A model generated the notes under the pieces. The model had not been told where the DNA came from. It did no database searches and saw nothing but the letters and a program-made list of their open reading frames with translations. The translations under genes and the position numbers were made by a program. Positions 50,030 through 60,766 of a stretch of 64,000 nt of DNA are shown one piece after another (position 1 is the stretch's first letter; every line of letters starts with the position of its first letter). Location: positions 54,666,112-54,730,111 of the forward strand of contig NC_052613.1 in the NCBI RefSeq assembly GCF_016545825.1, given 5' to 3'. Source of the DNA: Eucalyptus grandis (lineage: Eukaryota > Streptophyta > Magnoliopsida > Myrtales > Myrtaceae).

Positions 50030-50720
50030 TTGGATGCAATTAAAGCAAGTGAGTATAGTGTGGTTAACCAGTTGCGGAAGATGCTTGCTCAGATCTCCTT
50101 ACTCGAACTCTTGCTAACATCCCCCGTGCATCAAAAGTCGCTGATGAAGGTGCTGAGTGAAATTTGTGTGCCAGAGACGATTGATGCGGACAAGCTGGAG
50201 GAATTTGTGGGATCAATCATTCTCAAGGACTTAATTGCTTTTTATGATGAGGAATTCCCTCTTGAGGGTAGGAGGCATAACAAGACACTCTACATATCTG
50301 TTAAGCACAAGTCTTCTCATGTGTCATGAGTGCTCATTGATAATGGGTTCGCCCTAAACATATGTCCATTGGCTACCCTTTATCGCCTCAAGATAGACCC
50401 AATGGGGATACATGCTGCGAAGACTTCGGTACAAGCTTTTGATGGGACAAAAAAAGAGGTGATCGGGGAAATCCACCTCGATGTACAAATAGGATTGGTC
50501 GTCTGTTCAAGTGTTGAACATCCTTACCGCATTTAATTTCCTGCTAGGTTGTCTCTGGATACATACTGCTGGGGTGGTGCCTTCAAGTTTACATCAAGCT
50601 GTGAAGTTCGTGATTGAAAGGAAGCTGATCACTGTCTATGGCGAAGATCACCGAATTTATCATGAGACAGCTATCCCCTATGTGGAGCTAGACTTTGAGT
50701 TTGAATCGAGTTATCACTAG
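50030..50720 (+). pseudogene. Retropepsin-like protease region (broken)
   Basis: The active-site motif is VLIDNGFALNICPLATL at about 50330, with DNG in place of DTG/DSG as is usual for Tat elements. A TGA precedes it (50327-50329) and the frame shifts at about 50520. It is in frame with gag. Confidence 0.75.
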
Positions 50721-51760
50721 TTTGAGTTGGTGTCCACCATTCATGCTTCTTGAGACTCATCACCACTCACTCCTGAAGTTTCAAATGCTACTCTCATGGT
50801 GGGAATAGTGATGGTTGTGAATGGTTTTGTTCCTGGTAGTGGTCTTGGAAAAAATGATCAAGGCATCCGAAACCCCGTTGAAGCCTTTCAGAGGTCCCGT
50901 TCTGCTAGATTAGGGTACCATGGAAGAGGTGGACAAAGTCTTGGAGGATGAAGATAGGAAAGACAGAACTTGCTACCTAACCAAGGGTGAGTGAGGTAAA
51001 ACTCATTACCCCCAAACATTTGTGAGACATTCCCTGGTCCTTCGATAATGATGCAATATGAGACAGAAGTAATGGACACCCCGGGGCAGCCAAGCGGTAA
51101 ATTCGACTATCTGGTGAAGTATTCGACTTTTCCCAGCTTTTACATTAACCCTTGCGACATAGTCCCAGATGGATGGGGTGGCATGGACGACCTGACACCT
51201 CCGGAGACAGAGAACCCGATGATACATTGGAAGTAATCACAAGCTTGTTCGATGATGTCTTCATAGGAGCCATTGACGAAGGTTCTCCAAAAGAAATGGG
51301 CCTTGGCCCACAAGAGTAACTCGTTTATTGCTTTTCCACATTTCCCCGCGTGGGAATCTTTATTGCTTTTTAGGAATTATTTTCGATTTCTCATTTTTTG
51401 CTTTCTTTTTAGGGCTTGAGAATCGCATTTTCCATTCAATAAATGTAACTAATTGATGAATTTCAATAAAATTATAAGTTTTATTTTGAGGGTATGATGA
51501 GGTACACCAAACCAGCCCGGTGATGATATTCAATCGATAAAAAGAAGAAAAATCTAAAGAGAATTCTGAGGCCTGGGTTTCATCATACTTTCTCGTGTCA
51601 AAATGTTTCAAAAAAATGCTTTTGTAAGTGCTTAAAAAATCCTTCAAAAGTATTTCATAAAATAAAAACAAAAACAAAAGATGTAACTTACTCTGTTTGT
51701 CTTTTTAATTTATTTACTTCATGTTTCAAGAAGTCTTATGACATGCAAAATTGTGGAAAT
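50721..51760. other. Degenerate linker between protease and reverse transcriptase
   Basis: Short coding remnants with a G-patch-like piece (GFVPGSGLGKNDQG, about 50820-50865) are visible. They are followed by an AT-rich, heavily decayed stretch at 51240-51740. Confidence 0.5.
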
Positions 51761-52700
51761 GGTCCAATCCAATACAACAAATGCTGATATTGAAGATCCT
51801 GAAGATTTCATGAGGTGCATCGTAGCTAGAAACAACATGAAAAAGCCAAGGCCCTTACATCCGAGCAGACCATCACTATTGATTTAGGCGACACTGAAGA
51901 AGCCAAGGAGGTGAAAATTGGGGTGAATCTCCCTGAAGACGAGGCCGAGCGCCTAATTTAGCTACTGAAGGAATATCGGGATGTCTTTGCATGGACCTAT
52001 GTTGACATGCCTGGTTTAGACCTGTCAATCATTGAGCATTGTTTGCCTACTAATCTGGACGTGCCACCTAAGAAGCAGAGGCTACGAAGGACTAAACCCA
52101 ATCTCTCAAAGAAGATAGAGGAAGAAGTGATGAAGTTGTTGAAAGTGGGATTCATTGAAGTCTCACACTACCCTGAATGGGTGGCTAACATCGTGCCGGT
52201 GATGAAGAAAGACAGCCGAGTTCGAGTTTGTGTTGACTATTAGGATCCGAACAAGGCTAGCTCGAAAGATGATTTCCTGTTACTTCACTTAGATGTCATT
52301 GTGGATAGTATTGTCGAATTTGAACTATTCTCATTTATGGGTGATTTTTCTGGGTACAACCAAATAAGGATGAAGGAGAAAGACAAGGAGAAGACTGCAT
52401 TTATTACATCGTGGGGGAAGCTTTCATTATAAGGTCATGCCATTCGGACTCAAGAATGTAGGGGCAACTTACCAGTGAGCCATGGTAGCACTATTTCATG
52501 ATATGATGCATCAAGAGATCGAGGTCTATGTTGATGATATGATTGCAAAGACTCGGCTTGGAAGAAGCCACGTCAAAACTCTGAAGAAGTTGTTTGATAG
52601 ACTCCGTGAGTTCAAGCTTCGACTAAATCTAGCTAAATATGTGTTTAGAGCAACATATGATAAATTGCTTGGATTCATTGTGATGGTGAAGGAAGTCTAG
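51760..52700 (+). pseudogene. Reverse transcriptase (broken)
   Basis: It reads FAWTYVDMPGLD, EHCLPTNLDVPPKKQRLRR and FIEVSHYPEWVANIVPVMKK, then a stop at about 52241 (CVDY*). GDFSGYNQIRMKEKDKEKTA follows and then a frame change near 52430. The catalytic segment EVYVDDMIAK (about 52521-52550) is intact. At least two stops and one frameshift disable it. Confidence 0.9.
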
Positions 52701-53235
52701 AGTCTTTTGGGGAGATTGAATTACATTACTCAATTCATTTCCCGACTTTTTGAAACTGCCAAGCCGTTTTTCAAGCTCTTAAAGAAGAATGCACGAGTCA
52801 ACTGGGATGATGAGTGTCAAGAAGCGTTCGACAAACTGAAGCAATACCTGATGAATCCACTAGTTCTTGTCTCGCCTTTGTTGGGGCATCCTTTAATTTT
52901 CTACCCCACCATTCATAGTGAATCATCGGGTGCAATGTTGGCTTAGGAAAGTCCTATCGATGGAAGAGAATGAGCCATTTATTACTTGAGTAAAAAGTTC
53001 ACTGTATCAGAACTGAAATATTATAATATTGAAAAGATCCATGTTGCATTAGTATGGGTATTGCATAGATTGCGACAGCACACACTACATTACCAGACGT
53101 TCCTTGTGACTGAGAACAACCCTATCAAGTATTTACTTGAATGGCTAGCTTTGGTGGGTAAGTTGGCAAAGTGGCAAATTTTGATCTTAGAGTTTGATGT
53201 GCAATTCATGCCACAAAAGTCGATTAAAGGTTGAG
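52701..53235 (+). pseudogene. First RNase H domain (broken)
   Basis: GRLNYITQFISRL and FFKLLKKNARVNWDDECQEA form the connection region. The RNase H remnants continue with IFYPTIHSESSGAMLA, stop, and YYNIEKIHVALVWVLHRLR. Stops occur at about 52945 and 52988. It is in the same frame as the downstream domain. Confidence 0.8.
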
Positions 53236-53329
53236 TGATCGCTGATCAATTGATCGAGAATTCAGGAGTTTCAAATGACAATGACAGTTTCTTAAATGAC
53301 CGTGTCTTGAGTGTAAATGAAGACTCATA

Positions 53330-53865
53330 GACAATGTTCTTTGATGGAGCTGTGAACTTGTTTGGTTCTAGTACTGGGATAGTTCTGATTTTTCCAGACA
53401 GACAACACCATCCGGTAGCTACAAAATTGATATTCCCATGCACTAATAATGTGGTCGAGTATGAAGCTTGCATCCTTGGACTTCAAGCTGCAATTGAGAT
53501 GGGTGTGGCCAAGTTAAAAGTGTTCGGAGATTCGATGCTAATCATACTATAGACCGTAGGTGAATGGAAGACTAAAGATGCCAAATTGCTCCTATGTCAC
53601 GAGTATTTAGAAGAGCTGGTAAAGGAGTTCGAGAAAATTTCTTTTGAATATTTGCCAAGGTCTCACAATCAATTCATAGATGCACTTGCGACCTTGTCAT
53701 CTACATTGCAAGTCACCGACGGGTTAGAAGTCGAGCCATTAAAAATAGAGGTTTTGGCAAAGCCGGCTTGTTGTATGATTGTGATTGAAGAACCTGATGG
53801 AAAACTATGGTATTACAACATCATAAACTACATTAAAATGCAGGAATTTCCCTAAGGAAGTTCTC
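53330..53865 (+). pseudogene. Second, archaeal-type RNase H domain (broken)
   Basis: MFFDGAVNLFGSSTGIVLIF, NNVVEYEACILGLQAAIEMG, KVFGDSMLII (then a stop at about 53550) and LPRSHNQFIDALATLSS carry the D, E, D, D pattern of an extra RNase H. An additional aRNH next to the usual one is a hallmark of the Tat lineage. Confidence 0.85.
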
Positions 53866-53929
53866 CGGCTGATAGGAAATACATCACGAAGGTGGCCTCG
53901 AAATTCTTCGTTAGTGCGAGAATTTGTAC

Positions 53930-54044
53930 AAGAGATCTTATGATTCAGTGCTATTGCGGTGTGTGAATGTAACCGACGCCACTCAAATCATGTAGGAAGT
54001 GCACAAAGGAGCATGTGGCCCTCATATGAATGGGCACATGATGG
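53930..54044 (+). pseudogene. Integrase N-terminal part, cut by solo LTR
   Basis: The frame around HKGACGPHMNGHMM, the usual HHCC-region context, stops abruptly at 54044 where the nested LTR begins. It resumes at 57334. Confidence 0.8.
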
Positions 54045-57000
54045 TGTTGACACCTGAAATTTTTGTCAACGTTTTAAACATTCATTTTGTAAGAAAAATA
54101 TAAAAAATAAAGAGCAAAAAAAAAAGAATGAAAAAAGAATGAAAACATTAAAAAAAAAAAAAAAGAAGAAGAAGAAAAGAGAAAACAAAAAGAAAAAGGG
54201 AAAAACGCTAAAAAAAAATATATAAAAGGCTCACTCATTTTTTGGGGCGGGGGGATTCTCTCTCCCGCTCTTTCTCCATCATGATCTCTCAGGGGCTTGC
54301 TCTTTTCGGAAGGCTCTCTCTATTTTGGGTGGACTCTCTCTCTCTCTCTCTCCCGGGCGGGCTCCCTCTCTCTCTGGTTTGCTCGATCGCGGCGACATCA
54401 GCGAAAACGGTGGCGGTTACAGCAACAGTGACGACACCAACGTCTCTCTCTTTGCCGGATTTGACACTTTCTCTTGAGGATTTCTTAGATTTCCGGCGGA
54501 AACTAGAGAACCGATTTCTCCCTCTCGATCACTCTCTCGATGGGGTCTCGAATCTCCGGCAGAAACCAGAGAACCAGTCTCTCCCTCTCAATCGCTCTCG
54601 GTTCCGATGTTTCTGAGAGTTTTTCGACGGATTTCTCTCTCATTTTGGGGCAAGGATTGGTGACATCGGTGACGATGCCCACGCTTAATCGATCTTTTCT
54701 CTGGATCGGGCTCACCAGATTGGTGAGCTCTCTTTCTATCCCTCTCGATCAGTTAGGGTTTCGATTTCCGTTCTCTCTCTCAATCCGTTCGGGTCTTGGA
54801 TTTTGACCTTCCCCTCTCTTGTTCGTTTTCTCTGGTAATCGCTATCTCGGTTGGATCTGACGCCCTCGTTGCGAATCGCACCCTTCTGGAGCTCGAGATA
54901 CAGGAGTTCAGGTTTGCGCCGAGTTGGAAGCCTCGGCTCAGCTCTCTGTCTCTGGCTCGATCAGGTGACGAAGAACAATTTGTCGAGATTTTCCCGATAA
55001 ATGTCGTTTGTTTAGGTGTTGTCGTTGTTGTCTTCATTGTTGATTGATGGATTTAGAGAATCCGTTTAAGCTTTGGTTCGGATTTGGTATTGAGTTGACT
55101 AGATATTTGATTGAGCCGTGTTCCGTGCTGTGTAGTCAAGATGAACGATTGTTGTACTGCACGGGGATGGAAACTAGTCTTGAAATTCTATAAGACGGGA
55201 TTTGCTGGATTTTGTTCTTATCATGGTTAAAGTAGACTTGTTTTCGATTCAGATGTGGGGACTTTTGCGCATATTTTCCAGATCTCGTTTTCGTGCAGGT
55301 GTACAGTATAACCTTGATTTAATGTACTAGAGACCAAGTAAAGAATGAAAGGAGGTTCTGTTTGCTGATTTTGCTCCTTTTATGAGTGTTTCCTTTGATT
55401 GATTGCTATTATACAATGTTATTGGATGATTTTCTATGGATTGATGATCAATGATCATGAACTTGAGGTTGATTGAACTTGATTTGCCTTGATCTGCAAT
55501 TTCGTATACCTGATATGTTACTCTCTGTTTTGGCTGTAACGAGGTGCTAGATGAGGTTTTTTGATCTCGAGTCCTTCTAGACATAAAAAACACACTTCTA
55601 GAGCTTCGATTTGATATGTCACACGCCCATAGTGGATGTTGTTTGGTCGCTGAAAAACACTTTTGAAATTTGTCAATTCTTTAGCAGTTTTAGATTGATT
55701 TGCTGTTATGACTTATTGATGTTCTGTTTTAGATGGATTGAGCTGGTAGATGATGTTATTGGGATTTAATGTCTTCTGGAGATTTGTTATAGACTTCTCA
55801 AGCTTTCCATAGACATATTATATGTGCGATTTAGTCATCATTTTCCCTGCCTTTCCATTTTTTTTTAAATTGAGCTTTGAAATCTAGAATTTGTCTTGAA
55901 CTGTAGTGCTGTCTTGTCCCTATGAATCCGACTATTTACCATTCTTGTGTGGTCTTATGCATGATGATTATGAAGTTGAGCCATCAATAAAATTTCGGCC
56001 ACATCATCCATGTGATGACAACTAGATTTTGAGTTCTCAATGAAAAATGTTTGTCATCCTTTATTCTATATGACATATTTTTGGTTAGATTCATGCCTAT
56101 CTCTTAGTGAGCGAAATCATGCATGCTCTCAACTCTTGTTACATAATTGAAGCCTTGATTTATGCCCATCTTTTCATACTTGTCGGGTCTCTTAGAGGCC
56201 AAAATTCATGTTAGTGCCTTCTCGACACTTGAACTACATATAGCAAGTTTATTGTGCATCTTGCTTGGGTTTTATGTGCAAGTACATAATCACTATTAGC
56301 TTACATAATCTTCATCTCGACATGTGTTATTTGTTGAATTTGTACACCTGCTGCATTGTGAGCTCGCTGAATATGTCTACTCTTACCATACATGGCTCAA
56401 GTTTACTGGATTCATTGTTGTTCTTGCTGAACATGTTATATTTTTGGCTATGAATGTCCTGTATATTCATAACATACTGTCGCCAAGTTATAAGTGTAGT
56501 TTGTGACTTGAATTTGCTAGATTCATGTTCATGTCTGATGTCTGTGTCCATTCGTTATAATAACGATTTCTATGCGTTATCTTAGTCATATAAGATGAGG
56601 CAAGGAATCCATGTTTTTTTAGATTAGGGTTAGATTAGACCCTGTAGATGGAGAGAGTGTAAAGATGGTGGAGGTCGATGTCCATTCCGACCGTTGTCAT
56701 GTACTATTTGTTTTCCTGACATATGTCTCAGGTTCCATGCATTGTATAAAACTTGACGAGTTACGGGTTTCCTTTCTTTCCTGATTGTTTTCTCTTTTAT
56801 ATTCTTTATGATTGCAAGATTAGGTTTACTACTTTTCTTGATTGTTTACTTCATGTCTTGCAATTTCAATTTCATTGATTGTTTTCTTTTCATTTCTTAG
56901 GAATATAATAGAATGAAAGTAATCCACCACGCATGATCACTTAGTATAAAATTAATGATCCTGAAAATGTAAAAAGAGACGCATGGACATGTTAGGAAAA

Positions 57001-57333
57001 ACACAACATATTGTTTAGGTACCGAAAGTGCGCTAATAGCTATATTAGTGTAACCCAAGTCCCTGAATCTAGATATTTGGTTGCGTAAGAATCGAGAGAA
57101 CTCTCCCGACCCTCGCTTGGGTTTTCTAGCCGACCCCCAAAATAAGGCTAATGGCGACTCCTGTATATTCTTAGGTTGTTAAATACCTATATCGTATAAA
57201 TAAACCTGCTGTCGCACGGGGTACTAGCTTGGGAGAGCTCGCGATCTCGTGAGGAAACTCTCGTGATTAAAGTACCCCTACCTTACCTTTTCCCACCTTG
57301 GACATTCGAAGGTAGCGAGATCGGGTCGCAACA
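54045..57333 (+). mobile_element. Solo LTR (3289 bp) of a related Gypsy element, nested in integrase
   Basis: It starts TGTTGACACC and ends GGGTCGCAACA. The flanks are GATGG (54040-54044) and GATGT (57334-57338), a 5-bp target duplication with one change. Removing the insertion and one duplicate restores a typical integrase reading, MMAKKIMRLGY. A TATATAAAA box sits at 54219-54227, followed by a CT-rich region. No internal gag or pol sequence is present. The termini resemble those of the host element, but the body does not, so it comes from another Tat-type family. Confidence 0.88.
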
Positions 57334-58346
57334 GATGTCTAAGAAGATTATGAGATTAGGCTACTAGTAGCTCACACTAAAAAGTTACTACATCAAGCAT
57401 GTACGAAGTTGTCACTGCTACCGGATTCATGGTGATAAGATAAATGTTCCTCCAATTGAGCTGCACCAGTTTTCCGAGCCATGGCCCTTCTCAATGTGGG
57501 GCATTGATGTGATTGGCTCTATAAATTATAAGGCTTCAAATGGGCATCGGTTCATCTTGGTGGCGATAGACTATTTCTCCAAATGGATCGAAGCTACGTT
57601 CTTTGCAAGCGTGACCACCCGCAATGTTGTGAAGTTAATCAAACGTGACATAATTGCTCGCTATGGCGTTCCTGAAGCAATCGTCACCGACAACGGGACA
57701 AATTTGAACAACAAACTTGTTGATGAGTTGTTTAACGAGTTCAAGATCAAGCATCTGAATTCATTCCCTTACCGCCCTTAAATGAACAGGGCTGTTGAAG
57801 CGGCCATAAGAACATTAAGAAGATCTTGGCCAAAATAGCTGAGAATTATCAAGATTGGCATGACAGGTTACCCTTCACACTAATGGCATACTGGACATCG
57901 ATCCACACTTCTACTGGGGCAACCCCTTTTGCACCGGTGTACGACATGGATGCAGTTTTGCCCGTGGAAGTGGAAATCCCTTCTTTGAGAGTTTTATCCC
58001 AGGTGGAGTTGTCAGAGGCGGAATGGTCACAACAAAGACTTGAGCAGTTGAACTTGTTTGACGAGAAGAGGTTGAAGGCTTTCTATCATGGCCAAACTAA
58101 TCAACAGAGATAGCCAGATCTTTCAACTGGAAGGTGCGGCCGAGACATTTTGAGGTAAATGACCTAATCTTAAGGAAGTTGTTGCCGATTTTTTCGGATC
58201 CCTGGGGCAAGTTCGTTCTAAATTACAGCAACCCATATGTGGTGAAGAAGCTACTTCTTGGAGGTGCCTTGGTCCTGGTAAAATTGGACAGTCGTGAGTT
58301 TTCCACTCTAGTTAATTCTAATGCTGTCAAGAAGTATTACTCATGA
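57334..58346 (+). pseudogene. Integrase, catalytic and C-terminal parts (broken)
   Basis: The zinc-region remnant is followed by SMWGIDVIGSI, FILVAIDYFSKWIEA, AIVTDNGTNLNN and, after a stop at about 57779, MNRAVEAA. These supply the D, D, E residues. A frameshift near 57820 leads to LPFTLMAYWTSIHTSTGATP and LPVEVEIPSLRVLSQVELSE. Another shift near 58115 leads to the C-terminal domain (VRPRHFEVNDLILRKLLP, VNSNAVKKYY), ending at 58346. Confidence 0.9.
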
Positions 58347-60016
58347 TAGAATTTGCTGTGTCATGTTTTAAACTACAAGCATTTTATGATGAATAAATTG
58401 CCTCAATAAGTGGCAAATTCAATTGTTCAAATTTGCTACAAAATTTGCATATATTCCTTGATGAATTGTGTGAGATAAATTGAATGTGTCAAATAGGATA
58501 CCTTGGAATGATGAAAGGCAAGTCTTATTCCATACACTATTTCATACACTAATCCCTAATGAATTGTGTGAAAAATTTCATGCTTGCAAGGTAAAAGGGT
58601 GATCTTGCAAAGTGTACGTAAATCGAGGTAATGAGAGGTAGTTTTTCTTCTACTCGAAACACTACAGGTATACTCATCATTTAGCCCTTTGAGCCCACAC
58701 ACGTGAAGATTTTTTTTTTTTTAAATTATCCCTATCAAGGATCATCCCACATTGGGACAAATTTGAAATGAATGGTAGGAATCTTACTCACACTTTGCAT
58801 CAATTTTCAAGAATTGCTTTCGCAGCATAACTCGTACAATAATTTGTAGTGCCCTAGGATGATGAAGAGCAGTTATTTCTCTATCTTATACACTTTTATC
58901 CTTTGCATAGCCTACTTGAGCTTATGAATTCATATTATATTAAGCCCAATTGGTGATCATCCTCCACACTGGGGCAAGACAAAAACATTCAAGTGGCATG
59001 AACTATAATGCTGACAAAAATAGAGACTTTGTCCAAAAAAAATAAGTGCAAAAATGGGGCATGAAAAAGCAGCGTGTCTAGTAAAAGCAATGCCAATGCC
59101 AAAAAAGAAATAATTAAACATTGGTTGAAGTCGTATCCCCAGTAAGGCGGTACTAAAAAACTTAAATGCTGTTGCAATAAATGGATGTGAAGAAAATCTT
59201 CGACATTGGAGAGGAAAATTGGTAGAGATATCAAGATGATCACCAACTTTGACTCCCAATCACTTGTTGAGCCTAATAATCCTTTTGTTTCTCACTAATG
59301 AACCAAGCCTATGTTATGTCTCTTACAAAGTCTCTTCAGATTATGGCACTTGAATTAACGTAAAAGTTCACATGTTCAAAAGTATTGCTTGAAGAAGTGC
59401 GAGTAAGACAATTTCTAGCTCATTTCGCATGTTTCTTAACTTGTAAATTCCAAGACAATTGCGAAGTCATTTTTCAATAGCTTTGAGTCAAAAGAGTCCA
59501 TTTTGTTAAGCAATTGACCAAGCCGACATTACGGTCCCTGTTAAAGATCTCTCAAATTGGTAAGGTCATATCACTTGCGAGTTGCCTGGACCCCTGTTTG
59601 GCATGACGATGGTAAGATAGAGTGATTGTTGAGATCCTACATCAAAGGTCGGGATGAAATGGCCTTTTAATAAGGATGAGAGAAAAGTCATTTCAAACCG
59701 AGAGGTCCCTCATTTGACCCAGTCATGACACTCATGTGTTCATATTGGAATATTTTTTTTTTTTGAAATCTTTCCCAATGGAAATTAGGTGATACAAGAT
59801 TGATATAAATTATCGCACATGAACCTCACTTGATTTAATGCATGTCTGTGAATGCATATTGCCTCTCTTACAACTGTGTTTTACAAGAGGCATATCCCCA
59901 AGGAGCAGAGATGTTACCAAATAAGTATATCTCTATTCACACCTTAAATACTTGTCACTTGAGTATACTGACACTCGATTGAGCTATCCCCCAAAGATTT
60001 TTCTCAGTCCAATTAA
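58347..60016. other. Non-coding region between pol and the repeat array
   Basis: AT-rich sequence with no coding frame in the element's orientation. Recurrent words ('gaattgtgtga', 'catacacta') occur at 58440-58600. I see no env-like gene. Confidence 0.6.
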
Positions 60017-60555
60017 GGTGACCGAAGAAAGGTTCGAGTCTTGGTTAGATGATCCATGCTGCAACCTCATGCTAGGCGACCGTAGAATGGTATGAGTCTT
60101 AGACAATGTTTATGGCTCTTATAGGCGATCATAAAAAGGCATGGGTCTTGGAAAAGCCGTTTCTCATTTAGGTAACTATAGAAAGGTATGGGTCCTACAT
60201 AATATTTATTACTCTAACAAGCGACCGCAGAAAGGTACGGGTCTTGGAAAGTGATTTCCTATTCAGGCGACCGTAGAAAGGTATGGGCCCTGGAAAGTGA
60301 ATCCCCGCTTAGGCGACTGTAGAATGGTATGGGTCCTAAACAATATTTATTTCTCCATTTAGGCGACCGTAGATAGGTACAGGTCTTGGAGAATCCATTT
60401 CTTTATCAAGGCGATCGTAGAAATGTACGGGTCCTAGATACAACCAAACATTGCTATACTGGGCGACCGTAGAAAGGTACGGGTCCTAGGAAAGTAATCT
60501 CCCTGCAAAGCTTCGTTGATATTCTAGGCAATCGTAGAAAGGTACGGGTTTTGGA
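60017..60555 (+). repeat. Array of 11 copies of a 28-bp motif, about 50-bp period
   Basis: Variants of 'ggcgaccgtagaaaggtacg' plus 'ggtcttgg' start at 60017, 60075, 60124, 60171, 60221, 60266, 60312, 60362, 60410, 60462 and 60527. Spacing is 45-65 bp. The motif is conserved while the segments between copies vary in sequence and length. It lies between pol and the polypurine tract. Tandem repeats in this place are known in Tat/Ogre elements. Confidence 0.88.
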
Positions 60556-60751
60556 CATGTAATGCCAACTATTTTGAATTACTCTATCTTCTCTAAAGGT
60601 AAGTTATTCCAGGTAGGTTCATTTGCATGCATCATATAAATTGCATTAAAAAATGGAATTCATTTTCCAACAAAAAAAACATTCATTACATATGCATAGT
60701 CAAAATTTAGGTCTCAATTTGTCTTTGAAGGCAACCTCTACAAGCTTACAT

Positions 60752-60766
60752 TCAAAGAGGGGTGGC
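60752..60766 (+). other. Polypurine tract
   Basis: 'tcaaagaggggtggc' directly precedes the TGTTGA start of the right LTR, the expected position for plus-strand priming. Confidence 0.7.

Noticed and set aside
54242..55047. Frames of 83-124 codons in the nested LTR
   Set aside because: They are Ser/Leu-rich products of CT-rich leader sequence downstream of the LTR TATA box, with no domain.
60017..60555. Regularly spaced repeats that resemble a CRISPR array
   Set aside because: It sits inside a plant retrotransposon, the repeats vary between copies, spacer lengths are irregular, and there are no cas genes.
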